A DNA stretch of 64,000 bases. Origin: Ricinus communis (Eukaryota; Streptophyta; Magnoliopsida; Malpighiales; Euphorbiaceae). A program made the translations under genes and the position numbers. The DNA is taken from contig NC_063258.1 of assembly GCF_019578655.1 (NCBI RefSeq), positions 7,423,283-7,487,282 of the forward strand. The letters run 5' to 3'. Of the stretch, positions 10,961-22,056 are shown piece by piece (within the stretch, counting starts at the first letter, position 1; the number at the start of each line of letters is the position of its first letter). The notes below the pieces were generated by a model. That model worked only from the letters and a program-made list of their open reading frames with translations, was not told the DNA's origin and ran no database searches.

Positions 10961-12473
10961 TGATGCGCATATGCTTATGCAACTACAACTAAAGCAGTGA
11001 GCCTATCAATGCAGCCTAGCCAACGATAAGTATTAAAAAGATCATATCCCTCGGGAAAGTGAAATCCTAGAGTTACTACTTCATTCCTTGTTATATAGCC
11101 TAAAATTAATAATAGAGGTTTCTAGATTTACTAAAAACTAAATTCTAAGTGTAATGCGAGAATGAATGAGGAAAGAGAATAATCAAGACAAGAAAGTAAA
11201 CCCAAAGAGGACCTAGACTAGTTGGCTATCAAACAAAAGATAATAGATTATTGAGTCTGATTATGCTACTCGTGGACGGATTTTAAACTGAATTTGGTTT
11301 TCCTCTCGAGACAACCGAATTCCTAAACCTAAGAACCTAAAGTAGGAATCTCTTCCTAACGATTGATTATTAAGTAAGCTTAAGTTTTAATCCACCTCTA
11401 TTAAGCTTTGTTAATTCTTAATCCGACAAATTAATTAATCTTACCTCTAAGTGAAAATTAACATGTTCTTGCAATTAAATTTCTGAACTCAATTATGATT
11501 TCTCAATTGCTAAAAGAATTCTATTAATAGTAATCAATACAATCAATGTAACAAAAACTAGATTTATATTATTCATTGCAAAAAGAATACAAGAAAGGGA
11601 ACTCAAACAATCTCAATAATTCAGTACAAAGCCAACGTAGCAAGGAACCCCAATGGGTTCAACCAATCTAGCTGCACATGTTCATGTCTAAAGCAAATAT
11701 GAATTCAATTACAATGAAAGAATAAAGAAATCATAACATATACACCCTTTTCCTAGAATTGGATGAACAGCTCAAAGTCTTGATCTACACTGCGGTTGAT
11801 CTCCAGAATTGCTTCTTGATTTGCTCCAAAACTCCTCCTCAATCTTCAATCCAAAAACCAAATCACGAATTTGACGTTCCAAGATGGAATCAGTTTCTTG
11901 GAAGCCCCCTAAAATGCCTGACAACACCTCTAACAAAATTAGAACAGAGGATCAAAAATCAAAATCGCCGGTCCAGAACTCTATTTTCTCTTTTTGGCTC
12001 ATTCCTTTTATTCATTGCGCAAATACGGGTGTGTTCCAGCCCGTGTCCCCCAATACAGGCCGTGTTCGGGCCGTATTGTACTCTAATTGATAGAATGAAC
12101 TGAATCGAACATGGTTGTATGCTAACACCGGCCCTGTTATGGCCCGTGTTAACTAACACGGGTCGTGATATAGGGAATGGTACCCTCGGAAAACATGCTG
12201 CTTGAAAGTGCTTAAGCTACACAACCTGGGATTTCTACACGGGCCATATTGACTTTCCAAAAGTCAACCCAAGGTCAAAAAGCTTCTTATTCCATCCCTT
12301 TTCGCCCGAAATTGATCTAAAATTGCTAAAGCACTGATGATGGACCTATAAAATCTCATAAAACACGAAAGGACACAAAACACGGGTGATCTTGGAATAA
12401 AAACACAATATATGCTAAGAAAATTTGCAATAATATGTCAGCAAAAATTTATAAAACTATGCATATTAAATCA
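10961..12473 (-). repeat. Athila LTR, subfamily I (3' LTR position)
   Basis: It starts TGATGCGC on the plus strand and aligns along its length with the LTR at 2,015-3,456. Sequence beyond 12,473 contains a hairpin word (TTGCTTGTCCTCAAGCAA) and a degraded polypurine tract, which is the normal 3' end of the internal region in Athila/Tat elements, so this is the 3' LTR of a minus-strand element. The left edge is fused to a CRM-like integrase, so the element probably inserted into that older copy. The ACACGG-type pairing words are at about 12,025-12,245. Confidence 0.75.
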
Positions 12474-13633
12474 CCCTATAATTAAGCTTTTGCTTGTCCT
12501 CAAGCAATTAACGATTCAACTCACAAAATTGCAATCAATAAATCCTCAAAGTTTATGTCCCCTATGTCCCAATAAATAGTATTCAACACATTACAAAAGA
12601 AATTGAATCATAAGTCAAGTTGCAAATTATTAACAAAGAATGTAGATAATATCAATGTATAAATAACTTAACAACAACTCAATAATGAACATCAAAAGCC
12701 AATGCCTCATAGGGATCAGTCAAGTCATTCAAGGTGTGTATAAGGTGAGAAACAAATCACTCAAAGCAAATGCATAAAACCTGCTTACCATAAGCTTGCT
12801 GATGAATCTTATCTTCGCTACTGCAAACAAATGAATACCAAAATCAAAGGGTCTTTACCAGGGTTGTAATAGGGCTAAGGTAAAGATATGGAGATTTGGA
12901 AAAGAAGTGTGAAGATGCTGAAATTTTTTGCAACAAACAACAATCTATGCTCAAAGAATTAAATACCCAAAAATATTCACTAAAATCCTAAATTTGTAGA
13001 ATAACGCTTGAAAATACTATGAATCCAATAAAGAGATAAAAAAATAAGGAATTTTTTGTTTTTTTTTATAACAAAATTAGCAGATTATAAGAGAATTACT
13101 GCATACAACTAAATACAGTAAAGAGCAAAAATATAGTTTGGATTGAAGGGAGCATCTAAAATATCAAAAGGATTTAGTGAATCACCAACATAGCATATGG
13201 CATTTTAATCCTAAACAAGAGAGCAAATCACAAAAATTCCAGGATAAAAATAAAAGAAAGATAAAATGAAAAAGCTAAGATGTAAAGTGTGAAATGGTGT
13301 AAAATGAAGAAAACGGTAAAGGCTAAACCATGGCTAATTAATGGAGACACAAAGGGTAGGCTTTTGGCCTAGTGTGGTGAATCCTAAGTTGCCCAAATCA
13401 TCTCATGTATTCACAAATTCATGTAACCTCAACAAGCATTACAGACGAAGTTCTAGAAGCAAAGCCAAGTACAATGCACAGTCAAACAAGAAATATAAAG
13501 AGCATATGTATAATGAATGCTCAAAATGGCTCAAAATCTTACCTTTAAAGTGTGGTGTTAATTGCAATTGGTTCTCAACATCATTAATTAAATCATTACT
13601 TAAGAAACACATGCATCTAACATAATCAACCTT
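12474..13633 (-). other. Athila 3' non-coding internal region
   Basis: AT-rich sequence between the 3' LTR and the 3' ORF of the minus-strand element, with the hairpin word near 12,490-12,512 next to the LTR. The open frame at 13,341-13,625 on the plus strand has no recognisable domain. Long non-coding 3' regions are common in Athila elements. I see no other structure. Confidence 0.5.
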
Positions 13634-14272
13634 CTAAGTTAAAATTTGATAACTTAGGTAGTAATGCTCTGGTCTAGTCACATTCTCGTCCTACATCCTC
13701 TTATAAGGGATGGGGTGAGTATATAAGCACCCCTGGTAGGCCTCTCTAGTGATCTCCTGCTGAGTCCATAGCCCTAGGTGTATCCTAAACTGAGGTACTG
13801 TCATCGAGAACTGTCTACCCCCTAACTTGAAAGAAATGGCGTCCAGCTGATACCAATCAGTGATTTGCTGCTGTAGAAAGAAGGTGTTGCAGAACCCTAT
13901 AGTGAGCTCCCAGTAGATGGGCTCGATGATGTCAAAGAATCGAGCATATGGTAGGGTCTAAAAGAGCTCTCTAACCTCCGGGGCTAGTCTGACCCTCTCT
14001 AGCGCGGTGAAGTTAACACACCGTCCAATCCTAACTTGCTTCCATCCAAGGGCTTGGAAGCGCTGCTCGTGGTCTGGGGACTGAAATGTAAGTAGTCAGT
14101 GTCGTGCGGGGGCTGGTAGTGCCAGGGGTCTCTGAGGTATGGCTGGTTGTGGTGGCTATGCTAGTGCGGGTGGTGCTGGACCCTGCTGCTGTGAAGAAGA
14201 GGCGTTTGCATCTATGCGGCATCTCTTATAGTGTGTCTGTCGTGGAGGTTGCTGTCTGGTGTGTTTTGACAT
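13634..14272 (-). pseudogene. ATHILA-type 3' ORF product, four nonsense codons
   Basis: From ATG at 14272 a single frame of about 213 codons reads to a stop at 13,636-13,634 with no frameshift. It starts basic and Gln/Pro-rich (MSKHTRQQPPRQTHYKR), then has a core with EQRFQALGW, YARFFDIIEPIYWELTIGF, ISFKLGGRQFSM and FRIHLGLW. These resemble the ATHILA ORF-1 family of plant Ty3/gypsy elements, whose function is unknown. Four internal stops (near 14,153, 14,098, 13,960 and 13,695) break it; at least one replaces a Trp-like position (ELF-stop-TLP), consistent with TGG to TAG. It lies beside the 3' LTR and its hairpin word. Confidence 0.6.
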
Positions 14273-14544
14273 TGTACTTGAAAAGGTATTAGTCATTGAC
14301 AGAAGCACAGAAAACAATGCATACATAGCAGATAAATAATTCAAGCAGCACAGAAAGTTAGCCAAAATTTTGACAGCATAACAACAGAACAGGCAAAATT
14401 GTATAATAAGAATTAAATAACTAAACTATACCTCAACCAACACATGAATTAAAACTTAAAAATTTAAAATAAACTAAAAATAAAATAAAATAAAGAAGAC
14501 AAAATAATAAAATAAAATAAAATAAAAAAGACAAAATAATAACT
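14273..14544. other. AT-rich spacer with AAAAT/AAATA microsatellite
   Basis: No coding signal. At 14,467-14,541 the sequence is a run of AAAAT/AATAAA words with two copies of an AAGACAAAATAAT motif. It separates the ATHILA-type ORF from Tekay-like pol and may be the scar of the join between the two elements. Confidence 0.6.
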
Positions 14545-15331
14545 CAATCACTCTTTCAGCTTCTAAAAACTTCTTTCATATGCATCAATCCACTAGAACT
14601 TGACGTTCTTCTAAGTTAGCTTAGTCAAAGGTGCTGCTATCCTTGAGAAGTGTTGCACCAATCGACAGTAGTAGCCTGATAATCCTAGAAAGCTACGCAC
14701 CTTAGTCATTGTGGTCAGTCTATACTAGTCAGTCACCACCTCTATTTTCTTGGGGTTTACTTGAATACCCTCTCTACATACAACATGTCGAAGAAAAGCA
14801 ACACTTTCTAAACAAAACTCGCACTTTGAGAACTTACCATACAACTGATGCTCCTTCAACATCTGAAGTACCATCCTTAGATGCCACACGTGCTCCTCTT
14901 CACTTCTGTAGTACACCAAGATATCATCAATGAATACAATGATAAAACGATCCAGGAATGGCTTGAACAACCGATTCATCATATCCACGAAGGCTGCAGG
15001 AGCATTAATGAGTCCAAACGACATTATTAGGAACTCATAATGCCCAAAACACGTCCTAAACGCTGTCTTTGGAATGTCTTCCTCACGGATCCTTAACTGG
15101 TGATACCCCGATCGCAAATCAATCTTGGAGAAGCATGCGGCCCTTTGAAGTTGATCGAATAGATCATCGATGCGAGGAAGTGGATACTTGTTATGAATCG
15201 TCACTTTATTCAGCTACCGGTAATCAATACAGAGGCGCAAGGTACCATCCTTCTTCTTCACGAACAGAACAGGAGCACCCCACGAAGATGTATTGGGTTT
15301 GATAACACCCTTATCCAAGAGGTCCTGCAAC
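14545..15331 (-). pseudogene. Reverse transcriptase of the Tekay-like fragment
   Basis: A frame of 159 residues (15204-14725) holds RT motifs in order: [18 protein letters not shown], and the catalytic FIDD at residues 91-94, both aspartates present. Upstream the reading continues with [12 protein letters not shown], then a stop where Gln is usual (CAG to TAG), so the N-terminal part is not translated with the core. After the core the frame changes before the RNase H connection. A catalytic core exists but no functional protein can be made. Confidence 0.8.
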
Positions 15332-15640
15332 TACTCCTTCAACTTCTTTAACCCGTCTGATACCATTCGGTAGGGCGGCAAAGAAATAGGTGTCTTGCCC
15401 AGTACATGGTCGATGCAGAACTCTATATCCTGGAGCTCTTCTAGAAATACATCGGGAAACTCATAGACCACCTGAACGTCCTCAACACTACCTCTTTCTG
15501 CCGAGGTATCCCTGACACCCATGACAAAGCATCCACCTAGCTATAATGGTTGACACGAGATTTGATGGAGTAGGTACCTGCTCACCTTTAAAATGAAACT
15601 CTGAGCCCCCCGGGATTCAAAAAGTTACTCACTTTTCCCC
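15331..15640 (-). pseudogene. Protease-RT linker of the Tekay-like fragment
   Basis: A 63-residue frame at 15522-15331 reads VYEFPDVFLEELQDIEF and PPYRMVSDGLKKLKE, which is the conserved sequence just before RT in chromoviruses. Stops separate it from protease above and RT below. No separate function. Confidence 0.7.
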
Positions 15641-15949
15641 TCAGTCCAACATGGCATAATGCATGACCAACCAATCCATTCCCAAAATTACATCGAAATC
15701 CATTATGTCCAACATAATTAAATTGGCAACTAAATCCTGACCCTCAACTAGCACTGAACACGATGGAAACACAACATCGATCTTTAAGGCGTCACTTAAA
15801 GGCGTAGTGACTGAAATCGGAACCTGAAGTCTAACCAGTTGGACATCCAATCTTAAAACAAAATTAGGCGATACAAAGGAATGGGTAGCTCTAGGGTCTA
15901 ACAAAACTCTAGCTTTAGAATAGCATACAGGAATAATACCTGACACCAT
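15641..15949 (-). pseudogene. Aspartic protease of the Tekay-like fragment, altered active site
   Basis: A frame of 102 residues starting at MVSGIIPVCYSKARVLLD is the retropepsin domain; ILGMDWL near residue 90 is the C-terminal landmark. The active site, normally Asp-Ser-Gly-Ala, reads Asp-Pro-Arg-Ala: the aspartate is kept but the serine and the essential glycine are replaced. The 15,950-16,100 part continues the gag-protease linker in another frame (ARVFTLTHQDA), a further frameshift. Confidence 0.8.
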
Positions 15950-16107
15950 AACATTAGAGGCTCATGCATCCTGATGAGTGAGGGTGAACACTCTCGCCTG
16001 CCCACAGCCTCACTGTTGAAAGCATGAAGCCTGACTCTAAACTTTGCTCCCAGATCGGCCTCCCACAGGCCTACCTTAAAAACCACGGCCTTACTGGCCG
16101 ACGAACT

Positions 16108-18002
16108 AACACAAGGGATAGTAAAACTCCCTGGATCATGTTTCTTTTCTGATAACTTGTTCTAGTAAATCACTGAACATTCCTCGTTTCGCATCATAAA
16201 TGCCAAGTCCTCAAACATCCTTTTGTTGCTAAGGATCTCCTTTAAGAACTTCACATACCTAGGCATCTACGAAATAGCTTCAACAAAAAGTAAGTTTACG
16301 TGTAGTTGTTTAAATACATCAAGAAATTTACCAAATGGCTGCTAGACTTACGCCTGCTTCAACCCAGCAGGGTACAAAATTTTGGGCTGGTATTCCCTCA
16401 ATGGAATCTTCTTTGCCTATTCCTTCTCTAGGTCCTTCGTCTTGTTATCTTCAACCTTTCTCCTTGAATCTACCTATGCATCAACATCATTATTAGAAAC
16501 AGGAGAAGAACTGGGAATATACTTACCTGACCGCAAAAACTGATTGCATTCACATGCTCTCTCGGGTTGGACTCTATATTGCTAGACAAGGTCCCCGGCT
16601 GCCTCTCAGCCAACATCTTAAAAATCTGACCTATTAGATTCTCCAGGTTCTAAATGGAGGCCTATTGATTTATAAGAGTTGTGTCCATCTGCTGGAATCT
16701 AGTCTATGAAATGGACACAAACTTGATCATTAGCTCCTCTAAGCTAGGCTTTCTCTATTGAGTCTGAGGAGATTGAGGTAGAAGAATAAATTGTTGCGGT
16801 TCTTGATGTAGTTGCGAAACTAATGGCCCCTAGTTGTTGTTGTTCCTCCATCCGAAGTTTAGATGATTGCTCCATCCCGAATTGTAAGTGTTGCTATAGG
16901 AGTTCTTTTACTGCCTAGGCTTACTCCCTATATAGTCCACTTGTTCATGGTTAGATGAAGAAGAAGCAATAGTTAGATGAAGAAGAAGCAAACATACCTC
17001 CCGACATACAGTTACTACTGAAATGCAAGCCACCATAAAACTCACAACTAGCTTGAGCTGCTTGGACAGGCATCTAGAGTTGATTAATTTTCTTAGATAA
17101 TAACTTCACTTGAGCCGCCAAGGCTGTAGTAGCATCGAACTGGTGTACACTCCCTTGATGTCCCATCCTACTCCTAGTAGTGTGCCACTAGTAATTATTT
17201 CTAGCCATCTCCTCTATCAAGCTTTGGGCTTACTCTCGTGTCTTGCTACTCAAAGAACCACCTGCAGCTGCATCTACCATCTACTTAGTAGCCAAATTCA
17301 AACCATTATAAAAAGTTTATACCTATAACCAGATTGGTAGTTCATGGTGTGGGCAGCATCATAGTAGGTCCTTGTAGCACTCCTAGGTGTCGTACATCGA
17401 CTCATCGTCAAACTACAAAAAAGCAGATGTCATTTTTAAGCTTAACAGTTTTAGAGGGAGGAAATTAAAACAGAAATTTCTCTGCAAAATAGTCACAAGT
17501 AGTGATAGTGTTTGAAGGTAGCGACTATAGCCACCACTTTACTTTATCCTCAAAGAAAATGAAAACAAGCAGAGATGAATTGCATCATCTGTTTTCCCAT
17601 TAATCTTGAAGGTATCATAAAGCTCCAAGAAACTCGCTATATGCACATTGGGATCCTCTCTGGCAAGCTTTCGAATGGAATTGTTTGTTGCAGCATCTAA
17701 ATCACATTAGGCTTTACTTCAAAATTATTAGCAGCGACAGCTGGTCTTTTAATGCATGTTCGTGTCCTCTCTAGTGATGGTTTCGCAAAATCATAGATTG
17801 TCCAGTTATTCTTATTGTTGTTATTGGCGTCTGCCATCTCCATTGTAGTTTCTCTTGGTTCACTCTCATCTACGGCTTTCCCAACCTGAATCTCTTCCTC
17901 CTCTACGTTCAACCACTTCCTTAACTTCTTGAAGGATCGCTCTAGTTCTAGTAAAGAGTCTACTAGATCAGGATTGCATCTCTTGGTAATAACTAACTGA
18001 AA
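16108..18002 (-). pseudogene. Athila gag and protease start, subfamily II (copy A2)
   Basis: The minus strand reads gag from about 18,002, with the frame 18005-17697 giving RCNPDLVDSLLELERSFKK and ending in AVAANNFEVKPNVI. The ancestral start is ATT instead of ATG, though an upstream in-frame Met exists. The zinc-knuckle region near 17,000-17,060 has CEFYGG where CxxC is expected, a Cys to Tyr change. The gag linker is at about 16,380-16,600 and protease begins at 16,110 but is cut by the Tekay-like sequence. Many stops. A short 22-23 bp tandem duplication (TTAGATGAAGAAGAAGCAA) lies at about 16,950-16,995. Confidence 0.8.
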
Positions 18003-18122
18003 CAATGAATAACCAACAACACAAATGAATAAAGGAAATAAATAATATAAAAATAAATAAAGAATAAAGAATTAATGGCTAAATTAACAAGAACACACAA
18101 TTCACAATATTTCCCAAAACAG
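18003..18122 (-). other. Athila leader, copy A2
   Basis: A-rich untranslated leader matching the one near 46.26-46.38 kb. No other signal. Confidence 0.5.
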
Positions 18123-18139
18123 TCCCTGTCAACGGCACA
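18123..18139 (-). promoter_or_regulatory. Primer binding site for tRNA-Asp, degenerate (copy A2)
   Basis: Plus-strand TCCCTGTCAACGGCACA resembles the tRNA-Asp 3' end with a few substitutions and a shortened C run. Position, nine bases from the LTR edge at 18,148, supports the call. Confidence 0.65.
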
Positions 18140-18147
18140 AAAAAACT

Positions 18148-18864
18148 TGATGCTTCACTAAACACGACTAGCAATCTACAAGCAAGTGCCCCTATCGAAT
18201 GTAATTTAGCTTTGACAAGTATCAATGTCGTATCCCACGGGAATTGAGAAGCTACTATTAGTATGCTATTCTTATTATCTAACCGATCAAAGGGTGGTGA
18301 AGATTATTAACTAAAAATGATTGAGAATGCAAATGAAAACTAAAATTAAAAAAAGGGAATGGAAGTTTGAAAAAGACAATGAGATGAGTTAACCCAATTG
18401 GGGATCCTGTTAGCTAGCCGGCTTAAAAACAATAATTTATAAATTGATTGATTAAGAATTGCAATCTGTAGATAATTTCTTAAATGAATTGGCCTCTCTC
18501 TTGAATTAACCAATTCCTAATTCTAAAGATCTAAAGTTGGAATCTCTTCCTAACAATTGATTTTAGAATAGCATTAATCTCTAAATTACCGCTAATAAGA
18601 ATGTCCAGTTCTTATTCCAATAAGTTATTACCACAAGCAGTTGTCCAAACTCAATTGAATTTCTCAATTACAAAGGAGTTCTCAAATTGATTCAACAATG
18701 AAGAAGAAACAATAGATTTCATTATACTTGAATGAAAACTACAATCTTAAATCAACAATCTAATCACTTAAGCACAAAAAAGCCTAGCATGGCTAAAGAT
18801 CACCACAAAATGGGTTTAATAAGATTAGTTACACATGTTCATGATTAAACTAATGTAAGAATCA
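18148..18864 (-). repeat. Athila LTR, subfamily II, truncated
   Basis: Starts TGATGCTTC at 18,148 and matches the first half of the complete LTR at 46,404-47,855 closely. At about 18,864 homology stops inside the phrase ACTAATGTAAGAATCA and a 1-kb monomer begins (TATAATGAAGTAATTT). About half of the LTR is missing. Compared with the subfamily I LTRs, only blocks such as AAAGTTGGAATCTCTTCC are shared, so the two subfamilies are clearly diverged. Confidence 0.75.
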
Positions 18865-19226
18865 TATAATGAAGTAATTTGGGTTGGAATGTTATTAGGT
18901 AGGCCTATGCGAATTTCTCCTTATTTTTGTTAAGCTAGCTTATAAAATTTAGGACTAGGAGAGTTGTTCACCAGTCAACTCCTTTCTCGTTCTTGATTTG
19001 AATTCGGTTTATTCATATTTAGCTTATAGTCTATTTTTTCTAATGGAATGAGGACTTTCGTATTATAAAAATGAATGCAGCTGAATAGTTGAGGCTAATG
19101 AGCATATTATTTCAATTTTCTACCTTACAGGATATCAAGTTATAGGTTCTTTCAAGAACTTTATGGACTTATCAACACTCGTGCTAGAGAGCATAGACTT
19201 ATCGCTCACGTCCTTCCTTTCTAGTT
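18865..19226 (+). repeat. 1-kb monomer, partial
   Basis: Covers the TAATGAAGTAATTTGGG block through the TATA-like box region to CGCTCACGTCCTTCC, then stops at an LTR of family D. Confidence 0.75.
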
Positions 19227-19996
19227 GTGTCCTGACTCAACTAGGAATCATAATCCTATAAGAAGTCCTGATGATATTAAGAGTATAAGCAATAAAAGGA
19301 ATCCTAAATCAACTAGGAGTCCGTGTTCGATTCAAATTACAAGTCAATGAGCTTATCCAAGACATTTGGGCTAAGGACACATGGCTTGAAGAACTGGATT
19401 TAAGTTCAAGGCTCATTAATCTAATTCAATTTATTGGGTTGAATGAATTTAATGGGGCTTAAAAAGACTAAAGAAGCTGAATTGGAACACAAGAAGACTT
19501 TGGGCCTAACTTGGCTTATATTATGAGGCCCATCTATATTACTTTTGTAAATTAGGATCTTATGGCTTATTTTAGGCGGACACATGAATTTAATGTTATC
19601 CTTATCTTAGATGAGATGTAAATCCTTATTAGTTAAGATTTAGGGTTTTCTAAGTCCTATATAAGGCTAGTACAAATTTTGATGTAGAAAAAAGTTGAAG
19701 TTGAATGATAATTGGTGTTTTTACCTTAAAGCTTGTTTGCTTTGTCTTTGTGTTCTTGTTTGAGTGCAATTCTTACTTATCAAGGAGTTGATCTATCCTT
19801 GTGACATACTTGGAATTGGGGTTTAAAGGTGTTAGTTTTCCTTAGGTTTTAATTCTTAATCATCTTTCTAAGAAATCTATCTTCTAACCTTTCTTAGAGG
19901 TTGAACCAAATTGGTTCTTGGGGTTTTCATGTCAATGTGTTGGGCAACCACATTTCAAAATGGGTTCTCTAGCTTATTTGTGGAGGTTCCATATCA
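19227..19996 (+). repeat. LTR of family D, 5'-truncated
   Basis: Matches, in opposite orientation, 28,267-29,136 and 37,465-38,387. It contains alternating AGGAATCCTA/AGGAGTCCTA words near its start, a TATA-like region with CTATATAAGGC near 19,661, and the end phrase CTTATTTGTGGAGGTTCC followed by ATATCA. The same end phrase followed by a tRNA-iMet primer site at 62,496-62,510 shows that family D LTRs belong to a CRM-like element. Its first ~100 bases are missing. The flanking monomers lie in opposite orientation, so it marks an inversion point. Confidence 0.7.
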
Positions 19997-20727
19997 TAAC
20001 TTAACGAAAATAAGGGAAAATCTGCGAGGGCCTACCTAATAACACCCCGACTCAAATTAATTCTTTATATGCATTCCAAACATCAAAACGCTTGTATTCC
20101 CACTCAAATTACACTTGGATTAATCAAAACCAACATGATATCTCTCTAATGCGTGTGGATTTATGTTTCATCTTGCTTGATCATCAAGCTAAGCCCTAAT
20201 GCTACTAATTAAACTTGTCAATTGCATTCCCATGATTCCTTACGTCAATCCTTGTGTCATCGAGAGTCCTCCTGCCTAGAGGAACAAGGAATGATGGATA
20301 TCCCAATGTTGCAAATCCTAAATCAGAAAATTTAGGCGTGCCTCAATTCTCGGTATTCCCTCTTTCTTCCAAAAGATTCTTCCATGATCATTCAAAGAAT
20401 AATATCAATACTCGATCAACTAATTTGTTTCTTTGCATTTGTCCAAGCATTGGATCAGTGCTTATGATTGTCGCTTCTACACACAACACTCCTGTTTATG
20501 CTTGCTAAATAAACTAAACCATAAAATAAGACATAGATTAGAAAGAGATGAAAAAGGAATGAATAAATGAGAACATAGTTTGGATTTTGGATCCGATAAG
20601 GAAAGACATAGCAAGTTCTTTATTCTTTTCTATCTCTACGTGTAAGGATCAATTCGAATTGATTTAAATAAAAGGGTAGACGAAGAACATAAAAGAAAGG
20701 AAGGACGTGAGCATAAGTCTAGGTTCG
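19997..20727 (-). repeat. 1-kb monomer, inverted
   Basis: Reverse complement of the monomer, from the AAAATAAGGGAAA block to the GTGAGCATAAGTCTAGG block. The frame at 20,254-20,508 is a chance reading through it. Confidence 0.75.
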
Positions 20728-21501
20728 TGATATGGATGGGCTAGCACAAGAAAAGCTTGAAGATGATTGGCTTTGAGGAGCACATAAGGAAAGCTAAGAA
20801 TGCTAAAGACAGGCTAAGCTTGCTACAAGGTCTAGAGCCAAGAAGTTGTAACAAGCCTTAAATGGTTATATACAAGATTGGGCTAGCAAGGAGAGTCCAT
20901 TTGAAGGCCCAAGATCCATAACTATTAAAGAGCATCAAGATTGGGCTTTACTAGAGCCAAGAAGTTGTAACAAGCCTTAAATGGTTATATACAAGATTGG
21001 GCTAGCAAGGAGAGTCCATTTGAAGGCCCAAGATCCATAACTATTAAAGAGCATCAAGATTGGGCTTTATTCAATCTATTGAAGGTTCAAGCCCATGAAG
21101 AACCAATTAAGGTCGAAACATGCTTGTAGGCCTTGGTTTAGTTTTATTAAGTTTATTTAGGGCAGAATAGTCTTTTTCCTATTAGTTTTCTTCTAGGGTT
21201 TGTTTCAAGTCTATTTAACTTGAACTAAGCCATATGTTACTTTAAGTTTTGATTATTAATGATATTTCATTATTCTAGCAACCTTTGCTTGAATTCTTGT
21301 ATTCTTGTTGAATGCACTTAACATTTATCCAAATTTTGATCTATCTTTGTGGCGTGCTAGGATTAGGGTTTAAAGGATTTAGTTTTCTTTAGGTTCTAAT
21401 TCTATTGATCAACTTTATAATCTGCTAGGAAATCCCCACTAACATAGAAATGTCCTCCGTTTTCTGGGCCCTACTTGGGCGTGCTCTTAAAGTGATTTGG
21501 T
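20728..21501 (+). repeat. LTR of family C, truncated
   Basis: Begins TGATATGG at 20,728. The start matches the beginning, and the second half matches the end, of the LTR at 41,568-43,173 (words such as GTGGCGTGCTAGG and TTAGGGTTTAAAGGA). That relates it to the CRM-like element. The 3' end is lost near 21,500, where a monomer resumes. It contains a 119-bp tandem duplication at 20,832-21,069. Confidence 0.65.
20832..21069 (+). repeat. 119-bp tandem duplication, two identical units
   Basis: Units 20,832-20,950 and 20,951-21,069 each start CTAGAGCCAAGAAG and end TTGGGCTTTA. By eye every base is the same in both. They are inside an LTR of family C, whose other copy at 41.6 kb has one unit. Identity in an otherwise heavily mutated region points to a recent event. 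Confidence 0.95.
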
Positions 21502-22056
21502 GTTTCTTCTTCTTATGGAATGAGGGCTTTCGCACTATAAGAACCACATAAAACAAAAACTTAATGGGCATATGATTTCAGTTTTCTACCTTGCGAAAAA
21601 TCAAGTTATGGGTTCTTTCAAGAACTTTATGGACTTAATCAACCCTCGCGCTTGTGAGCATAGACTTATCCTCATGTCCATCCATTCTCTTATGTACTTT
21701 ATCTACCCTTGTGTTTAAATCAATTCCATTTGATCCTTATGATTAGCCATATGAAAGAGAACAAAGAACTTATGATTGCTTTCTTATCGGATCTGGAATC
21801 CTATTGATATTCTCATTTTTATTTATTTATTTTGTGTCTCTCTTTCTAATCCCTGTCTAGTATGATGGTTTGATTTTATTTGGGAGCATAAACACGAGTG
21901 TTGAATGGAAGCGTCAATCATAGGTACTGATCTAATGCTTTGATGAATGTGAAGGAAGAAAATTAGTTAATCGTGTATTGATATCATTCTCCGAATAATC
22001 ATAGACGAATCTTTTGGAGGAAAGAGGGAACAACGAGAATCAAGGCACGCCCAAAT
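21502..22056 (+). repeat. 1-kb monomer, first part of a higher-order unit
   Basis: Runs from TTTCTTCTTCTTATGG to CACGCCCAAAT, where a family R LTR interrupts it. The last five bases, CAAAT, are one copy of the target duplication. Confidence 0.8.

Larger units (their letters stand above)
14545..16107 (-). mobile_element. Tekay/Del-like chromovirus pol fragment (PR-RT-RNase H start)
   Basis: The minus strand reads, from 16,100 down, the end of a gag-like leader, protease, the RT N-terminal region, the RT core, and the first part of the connection/RNase H domain (VRSFLGLSGYYCRLV near 14,640-14,715). Motifs such as RDTSAERGSVEDVQVVYEF and [20 protein letters not shown] match the Tekay/Del lineage. 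The upper edge at about 16,107 switches abruptly to Athila protease, and the lower edge fades into AT-rich DNA. It occupies the place where Athila pol should be. Confidence 0.75.

Noticed and set aside
14104..14292. Plus-strand frame rich in Val and Leu, membrane-like
   Set aside because: Antisense of the Gln/Pro-rich start of the ATHILA-type ORF.
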